Shown: piece after piece, positions 9,067-17,821 of the stretch
Position numbering within the stretch: position 1 is the first letter of the stretch
Layout of the letters: every line of letters begins with the position of its first letter
Assembly (NCBI GenBank): GCA_902766395.1
Contig: CACXDL010000001.1
Coordinates: 1 to 42,969 of the forward strand
Length of the DNA stretch: 42,969 nucleotides
Origin: an uncultured bacterium
GTDB taxonomy: Bacteria > Cyanobacteriota > Vampirovibrionia > Gastranaerophilales > Gastranaerophilaceae
Direction of reading: 5' to 3'
The notes under the pieces: model-generated
Told to the model about the DNA's origin: nothing
Databases searched by the model: none
Seen by the model: the letters and a program-made list of their open reading frames with translations, nothing else
Translations under genes and position numbers: made by a program

Positions 9067-9562
9067 ATCCAGAATAGAAGCAGTACTATTTGTTACGGCA
9101 AAAGCTCTTTCGCTAGAAGAAATTGCTTTATATCTTGATGAAGAACCGGAAGTAATTGAAGAAGCTCTCTTAGAACTTATTTTGGATTACTCTTCAAGGG
9201 ATGGAGCGTTGGAAATTGACGACGAAGATGGTTATATATTGCAGGTAAAATCTGATTATAGCGATATTGTAGAACGAATATGTCCGGTGGATTTGTCTCC
9301 GGCTGTTTTAAGAACGCTACTTGTTATAGCTCTAAAAGCACCAATTAGGCAAACTGAATTGGTAAAACTACGTTCTAACGCTTATGAGCACGTTAACGAA
9401 TTAGTAGAAAAAGGACTAATCTCAAAACATAAAGATAAAAACGGTAGAAGTATCAATATAAAAACTACTGCAAAATTTAATGAATATTTTAAATTAAAAG
9501 GTGATACAAAAATTCTTGCAAAACAACTCGAACAGGAAATAGAAGAGAGAAAAAATGCTTAA
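9053..9562 (+). CDS. scpB: Segregation and condensation protein B
   Basis: The 169-residue protein has two winged helices, as expected for ScpB. SRIEAVLFVTAKALSLEEIA is the family N-terminus. LRTLLVIALKAPIRQTELVKLR in the second domain resembles the usual 'ETLAIIAYxQPITRxEIexIR' block but is diverged. It binds ScpA as a dimer. The start is GTG 9053, preceded by a strong GGAGGAG, and lies within the end of scpA. The downstream gene begins 8 bp before its stop, so all four genes form one operon. Confidence 0.88.
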   Translation: MQQLKSRIEAVLFVTAKALSLEEIALYLDEEPEVIEEALLELILDYSSRDGALEIDDEDGYILQVKSDYSDIVERICPVDLSPAVLRTLLVIALKAPIRQTELVKLRSNAYEHVNELVEKGLISKHKDKNGRSINIKTTAKFNEYFKLKGDTKILAKQLEQEIEERKNA

Positions 9563-10841
9563 AAAATTTTTAGCTGCAATATTGTTTGCCATACTAATTG
9601 GTATCATTTGGCAAAAAACACCCTTAAGCTCGGGTATGTATTATAACAAAGCTCTGAAAGAATATAAAGCAGGAAATTATGAAGCTAGCGCAAAACATTT
9701 TGAACACATAATAAACAATGATAAATCAAATAAAAATGCGAGATTTTACTATATTAGAGCTCTTTCAAAACTAAAACCTAAATATTCAGTAGAAAAAGGA
9801 ATATATAATATTGCAACTTCTGATATTAATGATGAATCTAAAGAGTATGCAAAAAATTTAGCTTTTAATATAAAAAAGGAATTGTTAGAAGGTGTTGAAG
9901 ATAACTATATATACAATGCAATTTCCGGAAAAGAAATTATACGCTGGGACATAAAATCATTTCCTCTAAAAGTCTATATTGAATCAGATTCCTCTATTCC
10001 TGATTATTACAGAGAAAATATTGAAAAAGCTCTTAAACAATGGGAAAGCAGAACAGGTTTTATTAAATTTGCACAAGTGCCAAATAAGTCGGCCGCAGAT
10101 ATTAATATATTATTCAAGGATTTTTCAGGACAATGTGACCAAAACTCCTGTAAATTTGCAGTAGGATATACTGAACCAACTGTTGCCGGACAAAATTTAA
10201 AACAAATGACCATAACTTTTCACAAGAAAAAACCCAGTAATATAGAATTTACACCTTTGGAATTGTATAATACAGCCTTGCACGAAATGGGGCACGCTCT
10301 TGGGATTATGGGACATAGCGACAATTCTAATGATGTAATGTATTCAAATAATAACAAAACACACGATGTATATTCAGAATACAGATCCGATTTTCAATAC
10401 TTATCCATGAGAGATTTAAAAACTTTGGCTCTACTGTATAAATTATCTCCTACAATAATTAACAGTAATGATTTTGAAAATGAAAGTTATTACTACAGCC
10501 CACTGATAATTGGAAACAAAAATGAACTATTGGAAAAGAAATTAGTTGAAATGCAAAAATATATTGAAGCATATCCAAACTTTGCCACAGGGCATATAAA
10601 TATTGCATCAATATATTCAGATATGGGAAATATTGACGAAGCCCTTGCACATCTTAATAAAGCAGAAGAACTCGCATCGAACTCTGATGAAAAATATCTT
10701 GCGAACTATAATAAAGCCGTTATTTATTATAATAACCACCAATACCAAGCAGCATTAAAATTTGCAAATAATGCTAAATCTATAAGGGAAAATCCGGAAA
10801 TTAATACTCTAATAGATGAGATTAACAAATTTTTAAATTAG
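9555..10841 (+). CDS. Membrane-anchored TPR / metzincin-type metalloprotease
   Basis: This 428-residue protein has one N-terminal hydrophobic helix (about 4-20), a TPR-like region (about 28-90), a metzincin protease domain (about 130-300) and C-terminal TPR-like repeats (about 335-425). The active site is H243-E244-x-x-H247-x-x-G250 followed by GHS, with a DVMYSN Met-turn about 12 residues on. The third His (254) is one residue later than in HExxHxxGxxH; my recollection is that bacterial matrixin-like proteins with GxxGHS are common. The protease probably acts outside the cytoplasm. It overlaps scpB by 8 bp, so it is co-transcribed with condensin, an odd association. Confidence 0.8.
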   Translation: MLKKFLAAILFAILIGIIWQKTPLSSGMYYNKALKEYKAGNYEASAKHFEHIINNDKSNKNARFYYIRALSKLKPKYSVEKGIYNIATSDINDESKEYAKNLAFNIKKELLEGVEDNYIYNAISGKEIIRWDIKSFPLKVYIESDSSIPDYYRENIEKALKQWESRTGFIKFAQVPNKSAADINILFKDFSGQCDQNSCKFAVGYTEPTVAGQNLKQMTITFHKKKPSNIEFTPLELYNTALHEMGHALGIMGHSDNSNDVMYSNNNKTHDVYSEYRSDFQYLSMRDLKTLALLYKLSPTIINSNDFENESYYYSPLIIGNKNELLEKKLVEMQKYIEAYPNFATGHINIASIYSDMGNIDEALAHLNKAEELASNSDEKYLANYNKAVIYYNNHQYQAALKFANNAKSIRENPEINTLIDEINKFLN

Positions 10842-10846
10842 TATAA

Positions 10847-10871
10847 TTTGCCAAAAACCTAATTTGGCAAA
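10847..10871. terminator. Hairpin between converging genes
   Basis: TTTGCCAAA (10847-10855) and TTTGGCAAA (10863-10871) form a 9-bp stem with a 7-nt loop, between the protease gene and the converging glycosidase-like gene. There is no clear T-run on either side, so termination is a guess. Confidence 0.4.
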
Positions 10872-10890
10872 ATACCTAAAAATCATAAAT

Positions 10891-12153
10891 TTAATACTTT
10901 TTAGAAATAACCACAGCATTTGATAGTGCGATCCCTCCAACCTGATGCGGATTATTAACGATGTTGCCGTTGACGTACATAACTGTGGATCCGCCCCCGT
11001 CAAGATTAATTGCATTTACGCAATTTAAAGATTTCATAAAATGGGCGAGCTCAGTTAATGTTAGCCCAATAGAACTTCCCTCGCGCCCATCAACGGCAAC
11101 TAAAATTAAATCGTTATCTCGTGTATAACCAATAGCACTTCTCGGATTTCGTCCTCCAATTGCCAGTAATTTTTCTTCTGCGGCATCTACATAAACATCG
11201 CCGTTTTTAACAAGGTATGGTCCGCCGCTTATAATATGTTTTACATTTTCCCACTTAGGATTGGTACCCATTTTTAAATCAATTTTATCTGCACCATATA
11301 GTCTTGATAAGGCATCTTTTGGTCCAACAATTACATAGCCGTCTTCCGGAATAGGAAGGGGATTGGCAGAAGCTGCGACAATTTTATCACCAACAACCTG
11401 AATCTGAGCACCATAACGAGGTGAAGGTGGAGCATATTTCCCCCAATCCCTTGAGTATGCCAATACGTATGAGGATAACATCCTTGGTTGATTTATATTA
11501 TCTATTTTAATATCATAACCATTACCGGATATTCTTCCGTTAAACTCAACTCTTGCAACGTCATATCCATTATCAAATATACCAAGAGCAACTCTGTTAT
11601 AAATAGGCCCGGTGTACATTTTGCCATCTATCATTAATGTTCCAAGAGGAACCCCCGTTTGAGGCTTGAAAAATCCACCATTTAAAGCTACAACAGAATT
11701 TGTTCTGTTTGCGATTGTTCTCAATGTTGTTTTATACTGTAAAGTTCGAGTAGAAGCGGTTGCGGGCATTAATTCATAATCACTTGCAACTTTACTATTC
11801 ATTTCTACAATATTAATTTTTACAGGTCTGCCATTATAATATTTTACCAATTTTATATGCTTTATACCATCTGCAACATTTGTAACACTTATCCCTTGAT
11901 ATTTATTTTTGATCCTTTCTTCAAATTTATATTTAAATAAATCTGTACCAATTTGGCTTTGGATAATTTCAGCAGTTTGCTTTAGTAACGGTGTTGTTAC
12001 AGCACTATTAGCCAGTAAATCATTTGCAAATATCGGCGGTTGAAAAATTGCTTGAGAAAAAATTAAAGTCAAAAGCAATAGCGAAATAACAATATACTCG
12101 CATAATTTGCAAGGAATCTCAAATCTTCTGCATTGAAAGATTAGTGTATCCAT
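10891..12153 (-). CDS. Exported phosphodiester glycosidase (NAGPA) domain protein
   Basis: The 420-residue protein has a signal anchor or signal peptide at about 18-42 (long Leu/Ile run, then a small-residue site). The NAGPA domain fills about 145-420. Its family blocks are visible: VVALNGGFF, LGTLMIDGKMY, ISGGPYLVKNG, NPRSAIGYT, LVAVDGR, NAINLDGGGSTVMYVNG and a closing PHQVGGIALSNAVVI. The family takes its name from the mammalian enzyme that uncovers mannose-6-phosphate; bacterial members are thought to cut sugar-phosphodiesters in envelope glycans. The start is supported by AAAGGTGA 5 nt before the ATG. It stands alone behind its own promoter. Confidence 0.87.
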   Translation of the reverse strand: MDTLIFQCRRFEIPCKLCEYIVISLLLLTLIFSQAIFQPPIFANDLLANSAVTTPLLKQTAEIIQSQIGTDLFKYKFEERIKNKYQGISVTNVADGIKHIKLVKYYNGRPVKINIVEMNSKVASDYELMPATASTRTLQYKTTLRTIANRTNSVVALNGGFFKPQTGVPLGTLMIDGKMYTGPIYNRVALGIFDNGYDVARVEFNGRISGNGYDIKIDNINQPRMLSSYVLAYSRDWGKYAPPSPRYGAQIQVVGDKIVAASANPLPIPEDGYVIVGPKDALSRLYGADKIDLKMGTNPKWENVKHIISGGPYLVKNGDVYVDAAEEKLLAIGGRNPRSAIGYTRDNDLILVAVDGREGSSIGLTLTELAHFMKSLNCVNAINLDGGGSTVMYVNGNIVNNPHQVGGIALSNAVVISKKY

Positions 12154-12261
12154 AATGTCACCTTTTCATTTTAAGTAACCGGATACCTTTTTGTTTTTAG
12201 AGTGGGTTGGGGTTAACACTCATCAGAGGCTTATGTGGGCAAATAAGTTTCTCCTACTACT

Positions 12262-12290
12262 ATTGTAACATATTTTAATACAAACCTCAA
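12262..12290 (-). promoter_or_regulatory. Promoter and structured leader of the NAGPA gene
   Basis: Read on the minus strand, TTGAGG (12290-12285), a 17-bp spacer and TACAAT (12267-12262), with a TG one base before the -10, form a good extended promoter. It leaves a leader of about 100 nt. That leader can fold into CTTAT/ATAAG and GAGTG/CACTC hairpins. Confidence 0.6.
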
Positions 12291-12377
12291 TCTTTTACAA
12301 CCCAGATATACCAATAATTTTACAAAACTAAATAGTGGTAAACGTACACTATATAAGGATTATAGTACATTCAACAC

Positions 12378-12698
12378 TTATTCGGAGATGTAGAAATTAT
12401 TATCTACAATGCGCTTGTATTCATCGTATTCTAAGTATTTGTTGCCATCAAGATCATAATGATCAAATTCATCAGATAAATCCATAATCTTCTTTAATAA
12501 TGAATCCGGTCCTTCTTTCTCAAGAGCCTCAATATCATTTGATAACAATTTTATAAAGGCAAGCAACCATTCATTTTTTGAAACTAAAAAATTGTTATCC
12601 ATATCCATACTTAAATAATCATTTATTAATTCCTCATGATGCAGCTTTCTGAAACCTTCAGGAACATTCTCTTCAATCTCGCTAATAAAAATTTTCAT
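12378..12698 (-). CDS. Small EF-hand protein
   Basis: This 106-residue acidic, probably cytoplasmic protein has two EF-hand loops. The first runs from D32 to E43 (D32, D34, N36, S40, E43). The second runs from D82 to E93 (D82, D84, G85, N86, E90, E93) and is fully canonical. Both fit Ca2+ binding with helices on either side. It is the last gene of a three-gene minus-strand unit, 11 bp after the HEAT-repeat gene. No catalytic domain is present, so a calcium sensor or buffer is the natural guess. The target is unknown. Confidence 0.8.
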   Translation of the reverse strand: MKIFISEIEENVPEGFRKLHHEELINDYLSMDMDNNFLVSKNEWLLAFIKLLSNDIEALEKEGPDSLLKKIMDLSDEFDHYDLDGNKYLEYDEYKRIVDNNFYISE

Positions 12699-12709
12699 AT
12701 AACATTCTC

Positions 12710-13876
12710 CTATATTGCATTTATTACATTTTTTATATTAATATTTTCAACAACAGATAAAGCAAGATTTTTATCCGCATCATTGAGCGAATTTAATTTT
12801 TTTAAGACTTCAACAGATTTTAATACCAATGTTTGGTTGTCAGAGCGCAATAAATTTCTTACAATATCAGGGTTATCTACGAAATCCAAAGCTGTAAATA
12901 CAAATAAGCTGTCCGGATTAAGCTCTTCGTTAACTAGTGTTTTTAGTCCTGATACATCTATTGAACCCAAAAGATTTTTTACAGCCAGAACTTCCTGCTT
13001 TACGTCTTTTGTTTCATCAAATAAATATTCGTCATTTTCTGTCAATGTTTCAAACTTTTCAATTGCATTTCTAAGCACAACAGCCGATTTTGAGTCAATA
13101 TTTTCTTTTAGAAATTCAAAAATATCATACAATCTGAAATCAAAAATTTGATATAGACCAGAAATATCTCCAAGACTGTTTATAAGATTATTCAAAACAT
13201 AAAGACCGTTTACTCTGTCAGAACTTATCAAATCATAAATATCTGTTAAATACGCTAATTCTATTGCGATATTTTCAGATACGGAAGATGTTTTCATTGC
13301 ATTTATAATAGAGGGAACACTGTCTTTATCACCATATGCAACGAGAAAGGAAACAGCTGAGAGTTTTTCGTATTCATCCTCTGATGAAAGCATTAATAAA
13401 GCCTTTTCGTATTCTTCAGTTTGTCCAAATGCCGCAAGAGCAGATGCACAATTTGAGCTCAAAGCAGAATTTTCACTATATGCATATTTTTTTAAAAAAT
13501 CAAGAGCTAAAGGATCTTGAATTATAGAAAAATATTTTGCGCAATAAGTCTTTTCATCCTCAGAGCCTTTTTCAAATAAATCTAATAATTCGTCAGTTAA
13601 ATCTTCATCTGCATACTTTGCTAATACAGAAATCATAAAATCTTCATAAGTAGGACAATAATATTTAAAGAAATAAATCAAATTCCTACAATTATTGTTA
13701 TTACAAAATTTTTCTAATCTATTAATTACATTAGCTTTAACAAAATCAAATAAATAATCATCTTTATCAACAAGTTCCTTAAAGAGCTCTTCATCATGAT
13801 TATTTATAAGACTATAAGCAACAGGCTCAAAATCTTTTGGATTCTTACCTGTCAATTTTTTAAAATTATCACTCAT
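12710..13876 (-). CDS. HEAT-repeat-like all-helical protein
   Basis: The 388-residue, strongly acidic protein seems to consist of consecutive helix pairs. Best seen at about 110-215 are 'ALDFLKKYAYSENSALSSNC', 'EYEKALLMLSSEDEYEKLSA' and 'SVPSIINAM', which have the length and Leu/Ala pattern of HEAT repeats. Such proteins are protein-protein scaffolds; no enzyme motif is seen. It starts 5 bp after the DprA-related gene and ends 11 bp before the EF-hand gene, so the three are probably one operon. The exact repeat count is uncertain. Confidence 0.65.
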   Translation of the reverse strand: MSDNFKKLTGKNPKDFEPVAYSLINNHDEELFKELVDKDDYLFDFVKANVINRLEKFCNNNNCRNLIYFFKYYCPTYEDFMISVLAKYADEDLTDELLDLFEKGSEDEKTYCAKYFSIIQDPLALDFLKKYAYSENSALSSNCASALAAFGQTEEYEKALLMLSSEDEYEKLSAVSFLVAYGDKDSVPSIINAMKTSSVSENIAIELAYLTDIYDLISSDRVNGLYVLNNLINSLGDISGLYQIFDFRLYDIFEFLKENIDSKSAVVLRNAIEKFETLTENDEYLFDETKDVKQEVLAVKNLLGSIDVSGLKTLVNEELNPDSLFVFTALDFVDNPDIVRNLLRSDNQTLVLKSVEVLKKLNSLNDADKNLALSVVENINIKNVINAI

Positions 13877-13881
13877 AAAAA

Positions 13882-14481
13882 TTAATCCAAATAAAATACA
13901 GTGACGACTTTATGACCTTCTTCGGCATACTGAACCGCACTGTATAGAGTTTTACTTGTATGAGATAAGAAACAAATTAACTGATTGCACTCATCAATAA
14001 TTTCTCTGTTGCAAACTCTTGAAGCATCCGCCAGTGTCATCATAGCCCTGTCAGAATGTTCCACAATATTTGGAACGCCAATCAACTGATCCTGAACATC
14101 ACTTGGCTGTTGACCAATTGTTTGAGGAAGCACAACACGCAACTTTTCCGGGTTAGCCTTCATTGCACCTCGGATTGCCGCAGCATTAGTACCAGAAGAG
14201 CCCCCAGAAGTAATGATTGTATTCCCCTGCATAACTAAAGCCGTAGCAAGGGTTTCTATCATTTGCTGATGAGTAATAGGAAGATTTCTACTACCAATAA
14301 TTGCTATTTTTTTAGCAGATTGTTTTATTGTTGCTAACTCCATAGCTAATTCATCTACGGTATCCGGAGAATTTGATTTTACTGTATCCATTTCATCATC
14401 AATAGGAACTACAATTGATTGCTCCTGACTATTACTTTTTTCTTCCGAGTCCATAAAAATTTCCATACTACTATCTGTCAT
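13882..14481 (-). CDS. DprA-related Rossmann-fold protein (cyanobacterial type)
   Basis: The 199-residue protein has an acidic, Ser-rich N-terminal tail (1-55) and a single Rossmann-like domain. KIAIIGSRNLP, TIITSGGSSGTNAAAIRGA and VVLPQTIGQQPSD match the DprA/Smf fold (IxGSRxxT, SGxAxGID, PGG positions). The C-terminal winged helix and SAM domain of full DprA are missing. Cyanobacterial genomes carry a short relative annotated 'DNA recombination-mediator protein A', which this resembles. True DprA loads RecA on incoming ssDNA; whether this form does is unknown. It is divergent from pcrA across 89 bp. Confidence 0.72.
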   Translation of the reverse strand: MTDSSMEIFMDSEEKSNSQEQSIVVPIDDEMDTVKSNSPDTVDELAMELATIKQSAKKIAIIGSRNLPITHQQMIETLATALVMQGNTIITSGGSSGTNAAAIRGAMKANPEKLRVVLPQTIGQQPSDVQDQLIGVPNIVEHSDRAMMTLADASRVCNREIIDECNQLICFLSHTSKTLYSAVQYAEEGHKVVTVFYLD

Positions 14482-14524
14482 TTCTTTGTTTACCTTCTCC
14501 TAATTGCATTAATAACATTTTTCG

Positions 14525-14548
14525 AATATGCTATAAGTATAGCATATT
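14525..14548. promoter_or_regulatory. Perfect palindrome between the DprA-related gene and pcrA
   Basis: AATATGCTATA (14525-14535), AG, TATAGCATATT (14538-14548) is an 11-bp perfect dyad with a 2-bp centre, lying 23 bp before the pcrA ATG. The loop is too tight for a good RNA hairpin, so a dimeric-repressor operator serving both divergent promoters is likelier than a terminator. Confidence 0.6.
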
Positions 14549-14570
14549 TTTTTTGATTTGGGAAGAGGGC

Positions 14571-17060
14571 ATGGAAAATATATTAGAAAATCTTAATAAG
14601 GAGCAAACCCTTGCAGTGCAAACCACACAAGGCCCTTTACTTATTCTTGCCGGTGCAGGTTCCGGGAAAACTAAGGTCTTAACTACCAGAATTGCATATA
14701 TGATCCAAAAAGGAGTAAAGCCCTGGAATATTCTGGCAGTAACATTTACAAACAAAGCCGCAAAGGAAATGAAAGAAAGAATTGGCAAAATCATCGGAGA
14801 ATCAGCGATAAAATCAATGTGGGTTGGAACATTTCACGGAATATGCGGACGTATTTTGCGTGAAAATATAGACCAGTACAATACCGCATCAGGCAAGAAA
14901 CTTGATAAAAACTTTACCATATATGATGACTCTGACACAAATCAAATAATTACCAGAATCATAAAAAAATTAAATCTTGACGAAAAATTGTACGCAACAA
15001 AGCTTGTAAAATCAATAATTTCAAATGCTAAAAATAAAATGTTGGACGCTACAGACTTTCAAACAAGAGCAAGAGATTTTAAAACTCAAAGAATTGCAGC
15101 GATTTATGAGGAATATGAAAAAACTCTTAATAATAACAATGCTATAGATTTTGACGATATGCTCATGCTGACAGTTAAACTTTTAGAACAAAATGCAGAG
15201 GTCAGACAAAAATATTATGACAGGTTTCAGCATATACTTGTAGATGAATACCAAGATACTAACCTTGCCCAATATCAACTGGTAAATATGCTGTATACAA
15301 ATATGCAAAAAGATATCCCTGCCGAACGTTCATTATGCGTTGTGGGTGACGTCGACCAATCTATATACTCCTGGCGCGGAGCAGATTTTAAAATAATAAT
15401 GAATTTTCAGCACGATTATAAAGACGTCAAACTTATTAAACTTGAACAGAATTATCGTTCAACCGGCAACATCTTAAACGCAGCAAATGCAGTTATTGAA
15501 AATAATGATGAACGCTTAGAAAAAGTTTTATATTCAAATAAAGGAGACGGAGAAAAACTAAGTTATTATATCGCCTCTGATGATGAAGACGAAGCAAACT
15601 ACATCATAAGAAATATCAGAAAAAACGCAAAGGGCAATTACAACAGATTTGCAGTGCTATACAGAACCAATAACCAATCCCGAAAACTGGAAGAAGTCTG
15701 TATGGCAACAGGAGTTCCATACAAAATATACGGGAGTACCAAATTTTACGATAGGGCAGAAGTTAAAACGGTATTAGCATATCTTAAATTAATAAATAAT
15801 ACAGATGACTCTCAAAGCTTAAGACGGGTAATAAATATACCTAAAAGGTCTATCGGAGAAACAACAATAAAAAATTTGGCAGATTTTGCAAACGAAAGAG
15901 ATATCAGCTTATTTGAAGGAATAAAAATCTGTGAAGAATCAGATATGACACCAAAAACCTGTTCGAAATTAAAAGAATTTGCGGAACTCATATACAAATT
16001 TCAAAAAGCGCAAAATTTGCACAGTCTTAAAGATTTTATGACACTTGTCATTGAAAAAACAGGATACCTTGCAGAGTTACAAGAAAAAGCAATTTCAGAT
16101 CCGCAATATCAGGATGATATCAATAACCTACAGGAATTGGTTAACGTTGCTGAAGAATTTATACCTGAAGAGCCTGAAAACCAACTCAGCGAGTTTTTAC
16201 AACAAGTAGCCCTTGTATCTGATCTTGATTCAATGAATGAAGAATCTAATAACGTAACTTTAATGACATTACACGCAGCAAAAGGTTTAGAATTTCCTGA
16301 AGTCTTTATTGCAGGAATGGATGAAGGAATATTCCCAAGCCAAAGAACCCTTCAGGTTCCGTCAGAAGTTGAAGAAGAAAGACGACTTATGTATGTCGGA
16401 ATCACAAGAGCAAAAGAAAAATTATATCTTGTATCTGCAAAACGCAGACAAGCCTGGGGAGAATACAGGTACTATAACCCTTCAAGATTTATAGAAGAAA
16501 TACCTTCAAATCTCATCGAATCATTTGAATCTGAAGAAACTTATGACAGAAATTATACAACTTCGACTTTCAGAAGTGCAGTTTCAAAAGCAAAGCAATA
16601 CTCTTCATCTATCAGCACAGATTCTGACGGATATGTAAAACCTTCAACCGGATTTGGAGCAAATTTTGTAGCACCTCAGAAAAGGGGACTATCAAGTGTT
16701 TCGCCATCTAACAGAACTGCAAGAAAAGCACTTATTATAAAATCTGAAGCAAATAAGAAAAAAGCTAAACAGCCTATATCTTTTTCAGGGTACACCGTAA
16801 TAGAAAAAATGAAAGAAGAACGAAGACAAAAAGAACTTCAGGAACAACAAGAAGCAATTCGAAAAGAAGAAGAACGTATTGCATCACAAACTATTACTGA
16901 CATTTTTGAAGTCGGGCAAAGAGTTTTTCACGCACAAATGGGAATTGGGCATATAACAGACGTTACGAAGCTCGGAGAAAGCGTAATGTACACCATTGAT
17001 TTCGGCAAACTTGGCAAAAAAGCAATGGATGCAGCCTATGCAAAATTAAAGAAATTTTAG
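14571..17060 (+). CDS. pcrA: ATP-dependent 3'-5' DNA helicase PcrA/UvrD
   Basis: The 829-residue SF1A helicase shows all family motifs in order: Walker A AGAGSGKT, VTFTNKAAKEMKERI (Ia), VDEYQDTN (II), GDVDQSIYSWRGA (III), LEQNYRST (IV), TLHAAKGLEFPEVF (V) and RRLMYVGITRAKEKL (VI). A C-terminal Tudor-like domain (about 775-829) resembles the RNA-polymerase-binding end of PcrA/UvrD. It works in nucleotide excision repair, removal of RecA filaments and stalled RNA polymerase. A TTG lies 18 bp upstream in frame, but ATG 14571 has GGGAAGAGG close by and gives the family N-terminus. Confidence 0.95.
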   Translation: MENILENLNKEQTLAVQTTQGPLLILAGAGSGKTKVLTTRIAYMIQKGVKPWNILAVTFTNKAAKEMKERIGKIIGESAIKSMWVGTFHGICGRILRENIDQYNTASGKKLDKNFTIYDDSDTNQIITRIIKKLNLDEKLYATKLVKSIISNAKNKMLDATDFQTRARDFKTQRIAAIYEEYEKTLNNNNAIDFDDMLMLTVKLLEQNAEVRQKYYDRFQHILVDEYQDTNLAQYQLVNMLYTNMQKDIPAERSLCVVGDVDQSIYSWRGADFKIIMNFQHDYKDVKLIKLEQNYRSTGNILNAANAVIENNDERLEKVLYSNKGDGEKLSYYIASDDEDEANYIIRNIRKNAKGNYNRFAVLYRTNNQSRKLEEVCMATGVPYKIYGSTKFYDRAEVKTVLAYLKLINNTDDSQSLRRVINIPKRSIGETTIKNLADFANERDISLFEGIKICEESDMTPKTCSKLKEFAELIYKFQKAQNLHSLKDFMTLVIEKTGYLAELQEKAISDPQYQDDINNLQELVNVAEEFIPEEPENQLSEFLQQVALVSDLDSMNEESNNVTLMTLHAAKGLEFPEVFIAGMDEGIFPSQRTLQVPSEVEEERRLMYVGITRAKEKLYLVSAKRRQAWGEYRYYNPSRFIEEIPSNLIESFESEETYDRNYTTSTFRSAVSKAKQYSSSISTDSDGYVKPSTGFGANFVAPQKRGLSSVSPSNRTARKALIIKSEANKKKAKQPISFSGYTVIEKMKEERRQKELQEQQEAIRKEEERIASQTITDIFEVGQRVFHAQMGIGHITDVTKLGESVMYTIDFGKLGKKAMDAAYAKLKKF

Positions 17061-17065
17061 AACAA

Positions 17066-17106
17066 AAAAAAGAAGGCTGTTTGTTAAAACAAACAGCCTT
17101 CTTTTT
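17066..17106. terminator. Bidirectional terminator between pcrA and rpsR
   Basis: GAAGGCTGTTTGTT pairs with AACAAACAGCCTTC, extended by an A-run on the left and a T-run on the right. It is symmetric and serves both converging units. Confidence 0.92.
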
Positions 17107-17111
17107 AATAA

Positions 17112-17339
17112 TTAATCAAACACATAATTAATAATTGCAGCTTCTCTAGCTCTTTTTACAGCTTTTGCAATCATTCTCTGGTGCTCTGCACATGTTCCGG
17201 TAATTCTTCTTGGAATAATTTTTCCGGCTTCAGTTAAGTATCTTCTTAATTTTGCAGCATCTTTGTAGTCTATTTCAGTAATTTTATCTGCACATAAACT
17301 ACAATTTTTATGCTTTCTTTTATCGTCTGTTTTTGCCAT
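17112..17339 (-). CDS. rpsR: 30S ribosomal protein S18
   Basis: The 75-residue protein contains the S18 core: DYKDAAKLRRYLTEAGKI, PRRITGTCAEHQRMIAKAVK and RAREAAIINYV. NCSLC near the start gives a CxxC pair, seen in zinc-using S18 forms. It binds beside S6 on the 30S platform. It is the last gene of rpsF-ssb-rpsR, a layout found in very many bacteria. Confidence 0.97.
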   Translation of the reverse strand: MAKTDDKRKHKNCSLCADKITEIDYKDAAKLRRYLTEAGKIIPRRITGTCAEHQRMIAKAVKRAREAAIINYVFD

Positions 17340-17393
17340 TTTTCTATTTGCCTTTCTAGCCTTATATTCTTCTACTTATACTAATATATTTCT

Positions 17394-17804
17394 TTAGAAT
17401 GGAACTTCTTCATCTTCCATCAATACTTCCGAATCAGACTCTGAAGGGGAATTCATTTCGCCAAAACTTAAAATCTCACTATCATCACTTGATGCTGCAA
17501 CTGAAGATGATCCACCAATCAATTCAATTGAAGAAGCATCTATTTCAAAAACTTTTTTCTCAGTACCATCATCCAATTTGCTGACTCCGGTTTGCAAGCG
17601 ACCTCCAACCAATACCTTTTGGTTTTTTGAAAGACCCTCTACTATATTTGATAGCGCCTGTCTTTTAGATATCACTCTTACTAATATTTCTTCAGTCTCT
17701 CCGATATTCATAACAAAAGATGAAACTGCAACATTATTTTGAGTGAATCCTGTTTTTGGTTCTTTATATACAATTCCGGTAACAGCAGCTTTTGCTAATG
17801 TCAT
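17394..17804 (-). CDS. ssb: Single-stranded DNA-binding protein
   Basis: The 136-residue protein has one OB fold (about 1-100), with VTGIVYKEPKTGFTQNNVAV near the start. An acidic flexible tail follows, ending in MEDEEVPF, the conserved tip by which SSB recruits repair and replication partners. SSB coats ssDNA as a tetramer. It is shorter than E. coli SSB mainly in the linker. It is flanked by rpsF and rpsR in the classic operon. Confidence 0.92.
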   Translation of the reverse strand: MTLAKAAVTGIVYKEPKTGFTQNNVAVSSFVMNIGETEEILVRVISKRQALSNIVEGLSKNQKVLVGGRLQTGVSKLDDGTEKKVFEIDASSIELIGGSSSVAASSDDSEILSFGEMNSPSESDSEVLMEDEEVPF

Positions 17805-17821
17805 ATTATATACCTTTCCTA

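Noticed and set aside
12154..12260. CTGATGA in the NAGPA leader suggested a hammerhead ribozyme core.
   Set aside because: The second conserved element (GAAA after stem II) and a closing stem I/III are missing.
12636..13151. A 171-codon open frame on the plus strand.
   Set aside because: It lies wholly across the HEAT-repeat and EF-hand genes, is Ser/Phe-rich as expected of the complement of a Glu/Lys-rich gene, and has no ribosome binding site.
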